Shown: positions 16,607 through 25,806, counted from the stretch's first letter. The stretch: 64,000 nucleotides of DNA from Pseudomonas putida (GCF_002906855.1 NZ_MINI01000028.1:2480001-2544000), one strand, 5' to 3'. Numbers and translations are program-made. Notes: a model not told the origin generated them from the letters alone.

Positions 16607-17950
16607 TCACCGAGCGCTCCGTTTCCACGCCTCATAACGCGCAAGCAGCGGCTGCACGCTGAGCCCGTGCAGCAAAATGCTCAACGCCACAACTGACAGC
16701 ACCAGATTGCTGACTTCCACTGCAAAGCCCGGCAACAGGCCGTGATTGATGGCATAAAACAGGTAGTAGAAGCTACCAATGCCTCGAATGCCGAACCACC
16801 CCAGCAGCCCACGCTGCCTCGCATCCAGCATTCCTCGGAACGGCATCAGCATGACGCTCAGAGGCCGAATCACCAGGAACAGCGCCCCGGCAATGATCAG
16901 AGCCCGCCAATCCCAATGGGCGACCAGCACAACGCCGAGCAAGGTGACCAGAAAGACCTCCAGCGCCCGTTCAACCAGGCTGCCAAATGCGAGCATGTCT
17001 CCCAGCATGATCCCGGCAGCCACCTGTGAATCCTCAAGCCCTTCCACATCCCCTTTTACGGCCAACTCTGGCGCCACGTGCTGGTGCCCCACCACAGGCT
17101 GCACCAAATGCTCCGCAGCCGGGGCATCCGGATTGGTAGAGGTCTGCACTTCAGCCTGGCGCAGGCCCAGGCCGGCAGCGAACACCGCCAGGAACCCATA
17201 GGCCTGGATCGACTCGGCGATCACGTAAGCGAGCGCGATCAGTGCCAGGGCCAGGTAGTCGTTGGGTGACACCGTACTGTCGTCGTTACGCAGGCGCAGG
17301 AACAGCGTGAGCTTGCCCAGACCGCGCCCCATCCAGTAGCCGCAAAGCAGACCAGCAGCCACGGCCCATAACATGTCTTTGAGTAGCCAATCGCCCAGCC
17401 ACGGCGCCCCTGTGTTCTGCTGGAGGAACAACCCGAGCATGACGAATGGAAAAGCCACCCCATCGTTCAGCCCGGCCTCGCCAGACAAGCTGAAACGAAC
17501 AGCATCGTCATCCTGGGCATCGACCACCTGTACCAGGGTCGCCAGGACTGGGTCAGTAGGCGCGAGAATAGCCCCGATCATTACCGAGATACCCCACCCC
17601 AAATTCAGGCCGTAGTGCGCCACCAGTGCTACGCCAGCGATGCAGATCACCATGACCGGCCCAGCCAAGTAGAAGGCCCCCCACCATCTGCGGTTACCCA
17701 AGGGCAGCCGCAACTTCAGGCCGCTGAAGAACAGCGAAAACAACACGGCGACTTCGGTCAGATGCTCCATCCAGCCGCTCGACTGGGCGACATCAAGCTG
17801 GAGGAAGCTCAGCCCGGGCGAGCCCAGCGCGATGCCTAGACCAAGGCATACCACCGAGGACGTAACAGGTATCCAACGCAAATAGGAAGATGAGAGCGCG
17901 AGTAGCAACAAGACTGCGCCCAGCATGGCGAACCAGACGATAAAGGTCAT
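16607..17950 (-). CDS. Cation:proton antiporter (NhaP/CPA1 type)
   Basis: 447 residues with about 12 hydrophobic segments. 'GAILAPTDPVLATLVQV' carries the TDP motif of helix 5 and 'GEAGLNDGVAFPFVMLGL' the ND motif of helix 6, the two catalytic segments of Na+/H+ exchangers. A hydrophilic insertion with 'VQPVVGHQHVAPELAVKGDV' lies in the second half. It exports Na+ or K+ for protons at the inner membrane. ATG at 17950 was preferred to an upstream TTG at 17968. Convergent with the ThDP gene. Confidence 0.9.
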   Translation of the reverse strand: MTFIVWFAMLGAVLLLLALSSSYLRWIPVTSSVVCLGLGIALGSPGLSFLQLDVAQSSGWMEHLTEVAVLFSLFFSGLKLRLPLGNRRWWGAFYLAGPVMVICIAGVALVAHYGLNLGWGISVMIGAILAPTDPVLATLVQVVDAQDDDAVRFSLSGEAGLNDGVAFPFVMLGLFLQQNTGAPWLGDWLLKDMLWAVAAGLLCGYWMGRGLGKLTLFLRLRNDDSTVSPNDYLALALIALAYVIAESIQAYGFLAVFAAGLGLRQAEVQTSTNPDAPAAEHLVQPVVGHQHVAPELAVKGDVEGLEDSQVAAGIMLGDMLAFGSLVERALEVFLVTLLGVVLVAHWDWRALIIAGALFLVIRPLSVMLMPFRGMLDARQRGLLGWFGIRGIGSFYYLFYAINHGLLPGFAVEVSNLVLSVVALSILLHGLSVQPLLARYEAWKRSAR

Positions 17951-18117
17951 GTGCGTAGGGGCCTGCAAAATAGGTATCGACTGAAATTCGACGTTTCGTC
18001 ACTTCACGTCGTTCCGCTGCGCTTATCCCGTCCGCCGGTCACGCTGAAGATATGTAAAAAATGATTTCAGCGCTTCGCTGTGGTCAGAGCTTCTAGACAG
18101 CGGTGGAGATGCAAAAA

Positions 18118-18534
18118 ATGAAATTCGCACAATTTTGCCAATGGCTATCCAATCACGCGGGCAAGCCAAGCACTTTCCTGATCGCCGTGGTGTTGATCGC
18201 CATGTGGGCAGCCTCCGGGCCTTGGTTCCACTACAACGATACTTGGCAGCTCATCGTCAACACGTCCACCACCATCATCACGTTCCTCATGGTGTTCCTC
18301 ATCCAGAACACCCAAAATCGTGATAACGACATCATCCATGTGAAGCTGGACGAGCTGATCAGGGCTACCAAATCGGCACACCAGTCGGTGCTCGATCTCG
18401 AAGCGCTTGATAATCAGCAAATTCATAAGCTACGCAAGGAATACCGAGCCATGGGCAACCAGTGCGAAGCCCATCCTGAAACGCCCGTCGAGCAGCTGGG
18501 AGAGGATGCGGCCCGTGACAATCAGCAGCGCTAG
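18118..18534 (+). CDS. Low-affinity iron permease family membrane protein
   Basis: 138 residues. Two membrane helices ('FLIAVVLIAMWAASG', 'STTIITFLMVFLIQNTQNRD') and 'DNDIIHVKLDELIRATKSAH' are the family signature (fungal FET4-like name; small bacterial members have no proven transport role). GGAG 9 bases upstream supports the ATG at 18118 over the earlier in-frame ATG and GTG. The tail is hydrophilic and acidic. Confidence 0.85.
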   Translation: MKFAQFCQWLSNHAGKPSTFLIAVVLIAMWAASGPWFHYNDTWQLIVNTSTTIITFLMVFLIQNTQNRDNDIIHVKLDELIRATKSAHQSVLDLEALDNQQIHKLRKEYRAMGNQCEAHPETPVEQLGEDAARDNQQR

Positions 18535-18778
18535 ATCAGCTTAGGGCCAGATTGATCTAGCGAAGCTCTCAAGGGCGTCGAGGGCTGAAGGGCCTTACCG
18601 ATAGCCTCTGCGAGCTCTTCGACAACCACGACTACCATCCTGACAGTGACACGCCCACGACGTCGAGCTTCATGAGCTTCTCCAGTCCATAGTGGATTCC
18701 GAGTTTTTCCTGGAGTGTCCAAGCCTTGCTGATCTAGTCGGGCTCAGGTGATAGTTGTCCATCACTTGCTCCTTCTGC
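18535..18778. other. Intergenic, nothing firm
   Basis: A short TTG-initiated frame on the minus strand ending near 18531 overlaps the end of the permease gene and has poor composition. I do not call it a gene. Confidence 0.3.
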
Positions 18779-18937
18779 TCAGAGAGATTGGCCATCGTCT
18801 TCAAAATCTTCCTCAGCCTCTACAGCATCCGCGGCATCAGCGTCATTCAAAGGCGGTGAGGTAGGTTTTTCCGGATCGTTGATGAAGGGCACACCACTTG
18901 GACCGTGCTCTTCAAGACCCTCGGTTTTTGGTTGCAT
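18779..18937 (-). CDS. Small acidic hypothetical protein (52 aa)
   Basis: MQPKTEGLEEHGPSGVPF... ending in a strongly acidic tail (EAEEDFEDD). GGAGG lies 7 bases before the ATG. No Cys or hydrophobic core, so it is likely disordered. It is the last gene of a possible minus-strand run with the 97-residue gene upstream, 37 bases away. Confidence 0.6.
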   Translation of the reverse strand: MQPKTEGLEEHGPSGVPFINDPEKPTSPPLNDADAADAVEAEEDFEDDGQSL

Positions 18938-18974
18938 AGCAAAGCCTCCAGTCAATTGGGTCAGTTGTAGGTTG

Positions 18975-19268
18975 CTAATCGCCCACACCCGTCCCGGAAA
19001 ATTTTTCGACAGCGATAGGCGGCGCAATGAACTCCGGGCCATCGCCTGCCAATCGCCACTTCACGTTCGCGATTCCGTAGCGCTCGGCCATGGGCCGGCT
19101 GACCATCTTGATGTTCTGCTGACAGAATCTGGGAATGATCCCGACCCCTGCGTCGCAGCTTGCCCAATGCCAGGCAACGGAATTGTCCATTTTTTCCATA
19201 CGAATGATGAATGTTCGGCGCTCCCCATGGAGCGTGTAATCGATTACGTACAGTTGCTGTCCAGCCAC
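18975..19268 (-). CDS. Small hypothetical protein, possibly DUF6555-like
   Basis: 97 residues. 'YVIDYTLHGERRTFIIRMEKMDN' then 'AWHWASCDAGVGIIPRF' and 'SRPMAERYGIANVKWRLAG' follow a pattern I remember from short Pseudomonas proteins annotated DUF6555. It is likely a small alpha/beta protein without signal or membrane segment. The family number is from memory; function unknown. Confidence 0.65.
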   Translation of the reverse strand: MAGQQLYVIDYTLHGERRTFIIRMEKMDNSVAWHWASCDAGVGIIPRFCQQNIKMVSRPMAERYGIANVKWRLAGDGPEFIAPPIAVEKFSGTGVGD

Positions 19269-19537
19269 GTGAGTCTCTCCCTTTTACTCATGCGTCTGTG
19301 AGGGGAGATGGACGGGAAGAATTCAATTGAAAAGCCAAGCGGCAAAATACGACGTGAAATCAGCAAGCACGCTTGCGAGTGTTTGGCAAACTGCCCACTG
19401 GTCAGCCCTTCGGCACAGGCCTGATTTATCCAACCTCCCTCGCTATACGTGATGCGACGTTCGACAGTGCCCACCTGGATCTCTACGAATGAGCAGTTGA
19501 TCAAGGCACTGGCTGGCTGACCCTTTTCTCTGCACAT
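19244..19537 (-). CDS. Possible small hypothetical protein (97 aa)
   Basis: Starts MCREKGQPASALINCSFVEI with an AAGGGGG ribosome-like site 6 bases upstream. Its end overlaps the next gene by 25 bases, consistent with translational coupling. No family recognised. It might be spurious. Confidence 0.4.
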   Translation of the reverse strand: MCREKGQPASALINCSFVEIQVGTVERRITYSEGGWINQACAEGLTSGQFAKHSQACLLISRRILPLGFSIEFFPSISPHRRMSKRERLTWLDSNCT

Positions 19538-19583
19538 CGGCCCCCTTTCCAGGGGGGCCGTACTATCGACGGGTAAGGCGTCA

Positions 19584-20108
19584 TCACGCCAATTGGATGT
19601 ATACCGAATAGCTCCCCAGCAGCAGCCAAAACACCAGAAAGATCCACGGTGTGCGCAGCGAAAACAGCAGCGACTTTCGATGCCCAGCTCGGGAAGTCTC
19701 AGCCTCGCAGAACAGCGGCGATTCGTCGTAAGCCAAACCCATCATGGGCTCGCTCTGCAGCAAGTGACGTTGCTTTAGTTGCCAGTGGTCAATGATGTTG
19801 TACGCCGCCCGGATCCCAGGCCAAGCATTGAGCGAGCTCAGCACACCCAGCAAGGCGAGGAAAGCTGGCACGATCAGCGTAAACATTTCTCCCCATCCTT
19901 GGTTGAGATTGCCCATGGAAGACACGAACGCGATGACCAGAAAGGACTGGGCAGCCAGGTAGGCGTCGGTGCGATTGGCCAGAATGCTGGTTTCGTACTG
20001 AATTTCACGCCGGTAGAAATCCAGGCGTTCCTTGGGAGAACCGAACATCCTGGCATTGTGTTCGCTGATTTCATGCTCCGGAGTCGCGGGGGTAATGATT
20101 CGAGGCAC
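19584..20108 (-). CDS. Small polytopic membrane protein of unknown function
   Basis: 174 residues from a GTG at 20108 with a strong AGGAGG five bases upstream; a longer frame to 20369 would overlap the divergent SDR gene. A helical charged start ('RLDFYRREIQYETSILANRTD') leads to two membrane helices (about 57-95), a cytoplasmic loop, and a C-terminal helix 'IFLVFWLLLGSYSVYI'. The layout resembles small membrane proteins annotated only as hypothetical. Divergent from the SDR. Confidence 0.65.
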   Translation of the reverse strand: MPRIITPATPEHEISEHNARMFGSPKERLDFYRREIQYETSILANRTDAYLAAQSFLVIAFVSSMGNLNQGWGEMFTLIVPAFLALLGVLSSLNAWPGIRAAYNIIDHWQLKQRHLLQSEPMMGLAYDESPLFCEAETSRAGHRKSLLFSLRTPWIFLVFWLLLGSYSVYIQLA

Positions 20109-20304
20109 TTGTTCCTCCTGCAATACGGCTCCCAGCGAGAAAGGCGCGAGGAGATCAGTTCGGTAGAGCAAACGATGCAACCTGAAATTCAATTCGCATT
20201 CGAGTAGGGCACCGCTCGTCGTGCCGGGTGCATATTCAATCCAACGCACAGGCATCCGATGCTTCGAAACGGTAAGAGCGTTCTCAACTGCAGGAGCTTC
20301 TACC

Positions 20305-21162
20305 ATGCGAGATTTCCCTACTCCGCCCTTTCCGTCCCAGCCGCAAAGCGTTCCCGGTTCACAACGCAAGATGGAACCCTACCCAGACTGTGGTGAGCAG
20401 TCGTATACCGGCCACAATCGCCTTCAGGGCAAGATTGCGCTGATCACCGGTGCTGACAGTGGCATCGGGCGAGCCGTCGCCATCGCCTATGCCCGCGAGG
20501 GTGCTGACGTTGCCATCGCGTACTTGAATGAGCATGAAGACGCGCAGGAAACCGCGCGCTGGGTCGAAGCTGCAGGCCGACAATGCCTCCTGCTGCCCGG
20601 TGACCTGGCGCAGAAACAACACTGCCACGACATCGTCGAAAAGACCGTAAAACAGTTTGGACGCATCGACATCCTGGTCAACAACGCAGCCTTCCAGATG
20701 GCCCATGAGACTCTGGAAGAAATTGACGATGATGAATGGGTGAAAACCTTCGACACCAACATTACGGCCATCTTCAGGATCTGCAAGGCGGCCCTGCCTT
20801 CCATGCCAAAGGGCAGCTCGATCATCAATACGAGCTCGGTGAACTCCGACGATCCCTCTCCAAGCCTACTGGCATATGCAGCGACCAAGGGTGCCATTGC
20901 CAATTTCACAGCGGGTTTGGCTCAGTTACTAGGAAAGAAGGGAATCAGGGTCAATAGCGTTGCGCCCGGCCCCATTTGGACGCCTTTGATCCCGGCCACC
21001 ATGCCCGACGACGCGGTTAAAAACTTCGGCTCCAGCTACCCCATGGGACGTCCAGGGCAGCCGGTGGAAGTCGCTCCAATCTATGTGTTGCTGGGCTCCG
21101 ATGAGGCCAGTTACATCAGTGGTTCACGGTACGCTGTCACCGGCGGTAAACCGATCCTTTGA
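20305..21162 (+). CDS. SDR-family oxidoreductase (YghA/glucose-ribitol dehydrogenase type)
   Basis: 285 residues. An N-terminal Pro-rich lead of about 40 ('MRDFPTPPFPSQPQ', 'GHNRLQGKIALITGADSGIG') is typical of the YghA-like branch. NAD(P)-binding GxxxGxG as 'GADSGIGRAVA', 'NNAAFQ', catalytic Ser in 'IINTSSVNS' and YxxxK in 'YAATKGA' are intact. It reduces aldehydes or sugars with NAD(P)H; substrate not predictable. AGGAG lies 8 bases upstream. In Pseudomonas, such SDRs are common among stress genes. Confidence 0.9.
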   Translation: MRDFPTPPFPSQPQSVPGSQRKMEPYPDCGEQSYTGHNRLQGKIALITGADSGIGRAVAIAYAREGADVAIAYLNEHEDAQETARWVEAAGRQCLLLPGDLAQKQHCHDIVEKTVKQFGRIDILVNNAAFQMAHETLEEIDDDEWVKTFDTNITAIFRICKAALPSMPKGSSIINTSSVNSDDPSPSLLAYAATKGAIANFTAGLAQLLGKKGIRVNSVAPGPIWTPLIPATMPDDAVKNFGSSYPMGRPGQPVEVAPIYVLLGSDEASYISGSRYAVTGGKPIL

Positions 21163-21169
21163 CAAAAAA

Positions 21170-21194
21170 GAGGCTCGCCCATAAGGCGGGCCTC
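21170..21194. terminator. Hairpin after the SDR gene
   Basis: GAGGCTCGCC / GGCGGGCCTC with a 5-base loop, preceded on the plus strand by AAAAAA. Read on the minus strand it has a T-run, so as a terminator it would work better on minus-strand transcripts. Weak for the SDR itself. Confidence 0.5.
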
Positions 21195-21387
21195 AGCCCT
21201 CACTCTCGATCGGCCCGGTGCCGCGCTTGATGCCACGGGATCACTCCTGGCCCTGTACACAAGGGAAGCCAAAGTGATGAGCAAAGTTCAGGCTAGGTTT
21301 ACTGCATGGGACGGATGGACAAAATGCGCTGAACCAATCACCGCTCGATTGCGTCCACCGCACAAGAACAAGCGAGTCGATGCTCTA

Positions 21388-21891
21388 ATGGCAAGCGAAC
21401 CGGTAATGGCCGCCCTCAGTTATCTCAAAGACAACCAGTTGATCCTGGCGACTGCGGAGTCATGCACGGCAGGTTGCATGGTGGCTCTCTTGGCAACGGT
21501 GCCCGGTACCGGAGAGGTGCTGGAAAGTGGCTATGTGGTCTACTCTCCCAGCGCCAAGAAGCGCTTGCTTGGAGTCAGCGCCGATACCATCGAACGTTAC
21601 GGCCTGACCAGCGAGGCAGTAGCGTGGGAAATGGCCCTGGGAGCGTTGAGAGACAGTAATGCCAATGTCGTGATCGCTACCACTGGCGTAGCTGGGCCCG
21701 CCCCCGAGTCTGGTGTACCGCCAGGCACAATGTGCTTTGCCTGGGCTTTTGCCGGAGAGCCAGTAGCCGTCTTTACCCGTACCCAACGGTTCTTCGGTGA
21801 GCGGGCTGATGTCATGCGCCAAGGGGCGTTGTTCGGGCTAACTCGGCTTGCCCACTACCACCAACGCTGGCTTCGTGGCGAGCGCGCCTGA
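21388..21891 (+). CDS. CinA C-terminal-type nicotinamide-nucleotide amidohydrolase
   Basis: 167 residues. 'ATAESCTAGCMVALLATVPG' holds the catalytic Ser/Lys region; 'GYVVYSPSAKKRLLGV', 'TTGVAGPAPESGVPPGTMCFA' and 'RQGAL' complete the PncC/CinA domain. It deamidates NMN to nicotinate mononucleotide in pyridine nucleotide salvage. An in-frame ATG at 21274-21277 with an AAGGGA site would add 37-38 residues lacking similarity; the shorter form is the family's size, but its ribosome site is weak. Confidence 0.85.
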   Translation: MASEPVMAALSYLKDNQLILATAESCTAGCMVALLATVPGTGEVLESGYVVYSPSAKKRLLGVSADTIERYGLTSEAVAWEMALGALRDSNANVVIATTGVAGPAPESGVPPGTMCFAWAFAGEPVAVFTRTQRFFGERADVMRQGALFGLTRLAHYHQRWLRGERA

Positions 21892-21903
21892 GGGCAAGTG
21901 ATC

Positions 21904-22410
21904 ATGCTGGAAGACGAATGGGCGTCCAGGCGCAATCCTGTTCAAGAAGACATGTCTATGCAGCAACGCGTCTGGCGCTTCGAGCGCGTTGGCTGGTATC
22001 TGCTGGTCGTTGTCGTCCTGCTCGCCTTGGCAGGGCTGTTTGGCAACGGCCCGCTCAGTGATGCTGAGGTGCTAAGCCAGGATGGTCGAGTCAAAGTCGA
22101 GTATCAGCGCCTCAGTCGCAGTGGCACGACCGACAACCTCTACATAACGGTTCAAGGAGAGCCCGGTCAGCCGGTCAAGGTAGAGCTTGAGGGCTCTCTA
22201 CTGCGCGCAGCCAGTATCGAGACGATGCAGCCGGAACCGCAACTTTCGATGTCGCATGGCGCTGCCTTGTTGCTGCAACTGGGTACCAGCAAAGACGGCG
22301 TGGCCACCTTGTACCTGACGCTTCGAAGTGATCACGTGGGTACCTTGGAGGGTGTCGTCAGGACAGGCCCTCAAAGCGCAGTTCACTTTTCCACATTCCT
22401 CTACCCATAG
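21904..22410 (+). CDS. Single-pass membrane protein, extracytoplasmic beta domain
   Basis: 168 residues. A cytoplasmic start of about 30 residues leads to one membrane helix ('VGWYLLVVVVLLALAGLFG'). The remainder has an alternating beta-strand pattern ('VKVEYQRLSRSGTTDNLYITV') likely facing the periplasm. No family recognised. GAGGG lies at the end of the CinA-like gene 10 bases upstream, and the DUF421 gene follows 9 bases later, so the three probably form one transcript. Confidence 0.7.
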   Translation: MLEDEWASRRNPVQEDMSMQQRVWRFERVGWYLLVVVVLLALAGLFGNGPLSDAEVLSQDGRVKVEYQRLSRSGTTDNLYITVQGEPGQPVKVELEGSLLRAASIETMQPEPQLSMSHGAALLLQLGTSKDGVATLYLTLRSDHVGTLEGVVRTGPQSAVHFSTFLYP

Positions 22411-22419
22411 GAACACGTC

Positions 22420-22881
22420 ATGGAATCGATACTCCGCGCAGCCGGGATGTACGTGGCCCTCATGCTGCTGTTCCGCGTAGCCGGACGCCGCTCACTGGCT
22501 GACCTGACCACCTTCGACTTTGTCTTGTTGCTGATCATTGGGGAGGCGACTCAGCAAGCACTGCTGGGTGAAGATTTTTCGTTCACCAACGCCATGCTGG
22601 TGATTGCTACACTGATCGTCCTCGACGTAGGGCTGTCGTTGGCAAAGCTCAACTCCAAGCCCTTGGCGCGGCTTCTGGATGGGCACGCTACCTTGGTCGT
22701 GGAGAACGGGCAATTTCTGCATCACCGAATGCGCCGAGCGCGCCTCACGGAAGACGACATTCTCGAGTCGGCAAGGAACAGCCAAGGTATTGAAAACATC
22801 CAGCAGGTCAAATTTGCCATCGTCGAGCGCAATGGCAAGGTCTCGATCATTCCCGCCGATCAGAGCATCAATATCGCCTGA
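22420..22881 (+). CDS. DUF421 membrane protein (YcaP/YetF type)
   Basis: 153 residues. Membrane helices lie at about 7-22, 34-50 and 60-78, with 'YVALMLLFRVAGRRSLADLT' and 'FDFVLLLIIGEATQQALLG' matching the DUF421 N-terminus. A soluble DUF421 domain follows ('RLTEDDILESARNSQGIENI'). It is shorter than YcaP-like proteins of about 230 but complete for the small class. Function unknown; in Bacillus YetF relatives act in sporulation. Last gene of the apparent three-gene run. Confidence 0.85.
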   Translation: MESILRAAGMYVALMLLFRVAGRRSLADLTTFDFVLLLIIGEATQQALLGEDFSFTNAMLVIATLIVLDVGLSLAKLNSKPLARLLDGHATLVVENGQFLHHRMRRARLTEDDILESARNSQGIENIQQVKFAIVERNGKVSIIPADQSINIA

Positions 22882-23093
22882 CCATGATCAATGCTGGGAA
22901 CGGGCATCACATCGCGCCGGGACACAAGCCATTCCCGCATCCGCTCGGTATCAAAAATCTGACCCTCTTCCATCATGAGCAGAATGAGCGACTTGGACAT
23001 CCGGTAGCAACCGCATAGAGAGCAGCTTCGCTCTTCCCATCCGCTGGTACACTCGACGGACTCAGCGTGTCCGGCGCAGATCAAACAACTCAT
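22860..23093 (-). CDS. Small Cys-rich protein, probable zinc ribbon
   Basis: 77 residues. C3-x2-C6 and C24-x2-C27 with C15 between suggest a small zinc site ('MSCLICAGHAESVECTSG', 'CSLCGCYRMSKSLIL'). AGGGGG lies 5 bases before the ATG. Its 3' end overlaps the convergent DUF421 gene by 22 bases. Small Pseudomonas proteins of this style are known only as hypothetical. Confidence 0.65.
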   Translation of the reverse strand: MSCLICAGHAESVECTSGWEERSCSLCGCYRMSKSLILLMMEEGQIFDTERMREWLVSRRDVMPVPSIDHGQAILML

Positions 23094-23293
23094 ACAAGCC
23101 CCCTGTTGTTCTTGTTCAGTCGAGGGTGGTCAAAAGGATCTGGTGGATCCCATGTCTCTCGCTTTGTATGAGATTCCCATGCCAATCCTAAATTCCCTTC
23201 ATTTTCTCTGCCCCCCTACCCCAGACGAACATCGATGATGAACCTTCGTTAGGGTTGCCCGTGCTTCCGTCCCTGGAAGCCTATATGAAGGGA

Positions 23294-24433
23294 TCAAGCG
23301 GCTGGCTTGAGTACCACCTTGGTCCAACCATCATCCCGTGCATCGAAGTGCTTGTAGGCATCCGGGCCTTCCGCCAGCTTAAGGCGATGAGAGATGATCT
23401 GGGAGGGCTTGGCACGCCCATGATGAATAAGCTCTGCAAGACGGCGATTGTAGGCCTTCACGTTTGCCTGGCCTGTGCGAATCTGTTGGCCCTTGAACCA
23501 GAACGCGCCGAAATCGAAGGCCATCTTGCCCTTTTTCGCCAAATCGTTTTTCGCACCCGGATCCTCAGGCACGAACACACCCACCACGCCTATGCCACCG
23601 GTCGCCTTGGTTGAAGCGACCAGGTTGTTCATTGTCAGGTAGTTCGCTTCATGACCATGTTTGTCGCAGCATTGGTAGCCAACACATTCGCATCCGCGGT
23701 CGGTGCCTTTGCCATGGGTAAGGTTCATGATCTCTTCCACAGCCTTCTGCTCGACAGCATTGATGGGCGTTGCCCCCAGTTGCGCGGCCAACTGCAGGCG
23801 ATCTGGCTGGTTGTCGATGACAAACACCTGGGAAGCCCCTTTGATGATTGCCGAGTGCGCCGCCATCAGCCCGACCGGGCCTGCGCCATAGATGGCAATG
23901 CTCTCCCCCGGCTGCAGACCCGCAAGCTCGGTTGCATGCCAACCGGTAGGGAAAATGTCTGAAAGCATCACGTAGTCATCTTCCCGCTCCTGTGCATCCT
24001 CCGGCAGTACCAGACAATTGAAATCCGCATAGGGAACGCGTAGCAACTCCGCCTGGCCACCTTGATAGGGCCCCATCTCGGCGAAGCCGTATGCGGCACC
24101 GGCAGCTCCTGGGTTGGCCGTGAGGCAGAAGCCTGTTAGCCCTTTTTCGCAGTTTTCGCAGAACCCGCAGCCGATATTGAATGGCAGGCAGACCCGATCA
24201 CCCACTTTGACCCGGTCGACCCCGGCGCCCACCTCGATCACTTCTCCCAGGTTTTCATGCCCGAACACGCGTCCCGCTTCGAAAGAGGTGCGACCTTCAT
24301 ACATGTGCAGGTCGGAGCCGCAGATGTTAGTCGTGGTGATCCGCACCAGTACGTCGGTGGGTTTCTCGATTCTTGCGTCCGGTACATCCTTGACCGCGAC
24401 GTCGCGTGGGCCGTTATACACAATGGCTTTCAT
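23294..24433 (-). CDS. fdhA: Zinc-dependent dehydrogenase, glutathione-independent formaldehyde dehydrogenase type
   Basis: 379 residues of the medium-chain alcohol dehydrogenase family. Catalytic zinc Cys in 'NICGSDLHMYEG'; structural zinc Cys run 'GCGFCENCEKGLTGFC'; Rossmann 'IYGAGPVGLMAA'; and the class-typical 'CVGYQCCDKHGHE' seen in P. putida FdhA-like proteins. It oxidises formaldehyde to formate with NAD+ without a thiol cofactor. The long in-frame upstream extension was rejected because MKAIVYNGPRDV is the usual start. Stand-alone transcript. Confidence 0.88.
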   Translation of the reverse strand: MKAIVYNGPRDVAVKDVPDARIEKPTDVLVRITTTNICGSDLHMYEGRTSFEAGRVFGHENLGEVIEVGAGVDRVKVGDRVCLPFNIGCGFCENCEKGLTGFCLTANPGAAGAAYGFAEMGPYQGGQAELLRVPYADFNCLVLPEDAQEREDDYVMLSDIFPTGWHATELAGLQPGESIAIYGAGPVGLMAAHSAIIKGASQVFVIDNQPDRLQLAAQLGATPINAVEQKAVEEIMNLTHGKGTDRGCECVGYQCCDKHGHEANYLTMNNLVASTKATGGIGVVGVFVPEDPGAKNDLAKKGKMAFDFGAFWFKGQQIRTGQANVKAYNRRLAELIHHGRAKPSQIISHRLKLAEGPDAYKHFDARDDGWTKVVLKPAA

Positions 24434-24852
24434 GCTGAACTCCCTAATGTCAGGGGCGACAGAAAAGTGCCCTACCCTGTTCAGGTGTTCAGTGAGCATC
24501 GAGTGTTCAATCTGCTGGGCCATGAGCCGGATCAGTGGCGCTAATATTCATTGCTACGGGCAGTGCGAAGTTCCAGATCAGCGCAAAGGCCTTGAACATG
24601 GTGGTGGTCCGCGCCGGCTATGGCTTTGAGAAAGCCGCGGTCGGCGAGCCGTCGCAGGCCTCGCCATTCGCGGCTAGGTTCACTTGCAAAAGGTTAGCGG
24701 TAGGACAGCCTCGCAGCCTCAACACCCACATCATCTTCGCAGCATCCACCCTGTCGCGGCAGAACACACATCAACTGTATTGAACCCTTGCGCTAAAACC
24801 CTACTCCACCCAGAGCAACCGTGATTTTCCCCAGCCCCTGCAGAGGTGTCCC
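24434..24852. other. Intergenic, divergent promoters
   Basis: Separates fdhA and the hemerythrin gene. No convincing gene, terminator or known site was seen. Open frames here are GC-driven. Confidence 0.4.
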
Positions 24853-25317
24853 ATGAACGCAATCGAACTGCTGATCCAGGACCATCAACTGGTGAAGAAA
24901 CTGCTCGAGGAACTGTCGTCTACCACCGAGCGCGCCGTGAAGAAACGCGCCGAACTGCTCGAACGTATCAAGCAGGAGGTGAGCATCCATACCGCTCTGG
25001 AAGAAGAGATCCTGTACCCCGCGATTAAGCAGGCGGGCGGCAAGGAAGAAGCGAAAATGTACTACGAGGCCAAGGAGGAACACCGCACGGTCGACTCATT
25101 GGTCATTCCCGACCTGCTACACACCGAGACCGGGACCGTGGAGTTTGCCGGCCGGGTCAAGGTGATGAAAGAGCTGCTAGAGCATCATATCGAGGAGGAA
25201 GAAAGCGAGCTGTTCCCCACCGCCCGCAAGCTGCTGGGCAAGCAGGCACTTGAAGACATGGGCCAGGCCATGGAAGCTCAGAAAAAACTGCTTAAGGGTG
25301 AACAGCGCGCAGCCTGA
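24853..25317 (+). CDS. Hemerythrin HHE-domain protein
   Basis: 154 residues. 'IQDHQLVKKLLEEL', 'SIHTALEEEILYPAI', 'AKEEHRTVDSLV' and 'ELLEHHIEEEESELFP' are the four helices carrying the His/Glu ligands of a di-iron site. Members of this family act in oxygen, NO or iron handling and in stress resistance. GAGGTG 6 bases upstream marks the ATG. A GC hairpin (AGCGCGCCC / GGGCGCGCT, about 25326-25347) follows without a T-run. Confidence 0.9.
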   Translation: MNAIELLIQDHQLVKKLLEELSSTTERAVKKRAELLERIKQEVSIHTALEEEILYPAIKQAGGKEEAKMYYEAKEEHRTVDSLVIPDLLHTETGTVEFAGRVKVMKELLEHHIEEEESELFPTARKLLGKQALEDMGQAMEAQKKLLKGEQRAA

Positions 25318-25384
25318 TTACCGCCAGCGCGCCCATCCGGGCGCGCTACCCCGGACTTACTCGGTAAAAGCATTGCCAGGCTTC

Positions 25385-25633
25385 GATGAAGTTTGGCGTG
25401 GCGACATACACCACATCCACCCCGCCCGAGCCGAGCAGCGCCGCTTAATCTTCGTAAGCATAGGCTTTGAGCCCGCACCGATCGACCCATACCGTCGCCT
25501 TCTGCGGGTCGCCCGTGACCAGCGCGGTCATGACCGAATTGTCAGCCTGGCCGATACCAGGCACGAAGGCAGCTTGGGAAATCGAGCCGCCGGCCACTAC
25601 GCCATAGCGGATCTTGGCTGCTGCATTGGGCAT
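25385..25633 (-). pseudogene. N-terminal remnant of a Gfo/Idh/MocA oxidoreductase
   Basis: Begins MPNAAAKIRYGVVAGGSISQ, which is the NAD(P)-binding Rossmann start of glucose-fructose oxidoreductase-type enzymes (usual GxGxxS). It continues through 'MTALVTGDPQKA' to 'LKAYAYED', then hits a TAA. After a frameshift, 'VDVVYVATPNF' of the same family continues, before similarity ends. About 270 C-terminal residues are missing. Clearly a dead fragment. Confidence 0.75.
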
Positions 25634-25806
25634 GAAGCCCTTCCTTGTGGTGACGATGATTGATCATGTCAGTTACCAGAGTGGGCAGGTCGTACGGCCG
25701 TGAGGCTCCATAAGTCTGGCTACCGTGAGTGTTGGCAAAGCATTGTGAACCCGGGTAGGCGCTCGCCAGTCCCACATCGAAACGCAATCAGTTTGGGTAT
25801 CCCGTG

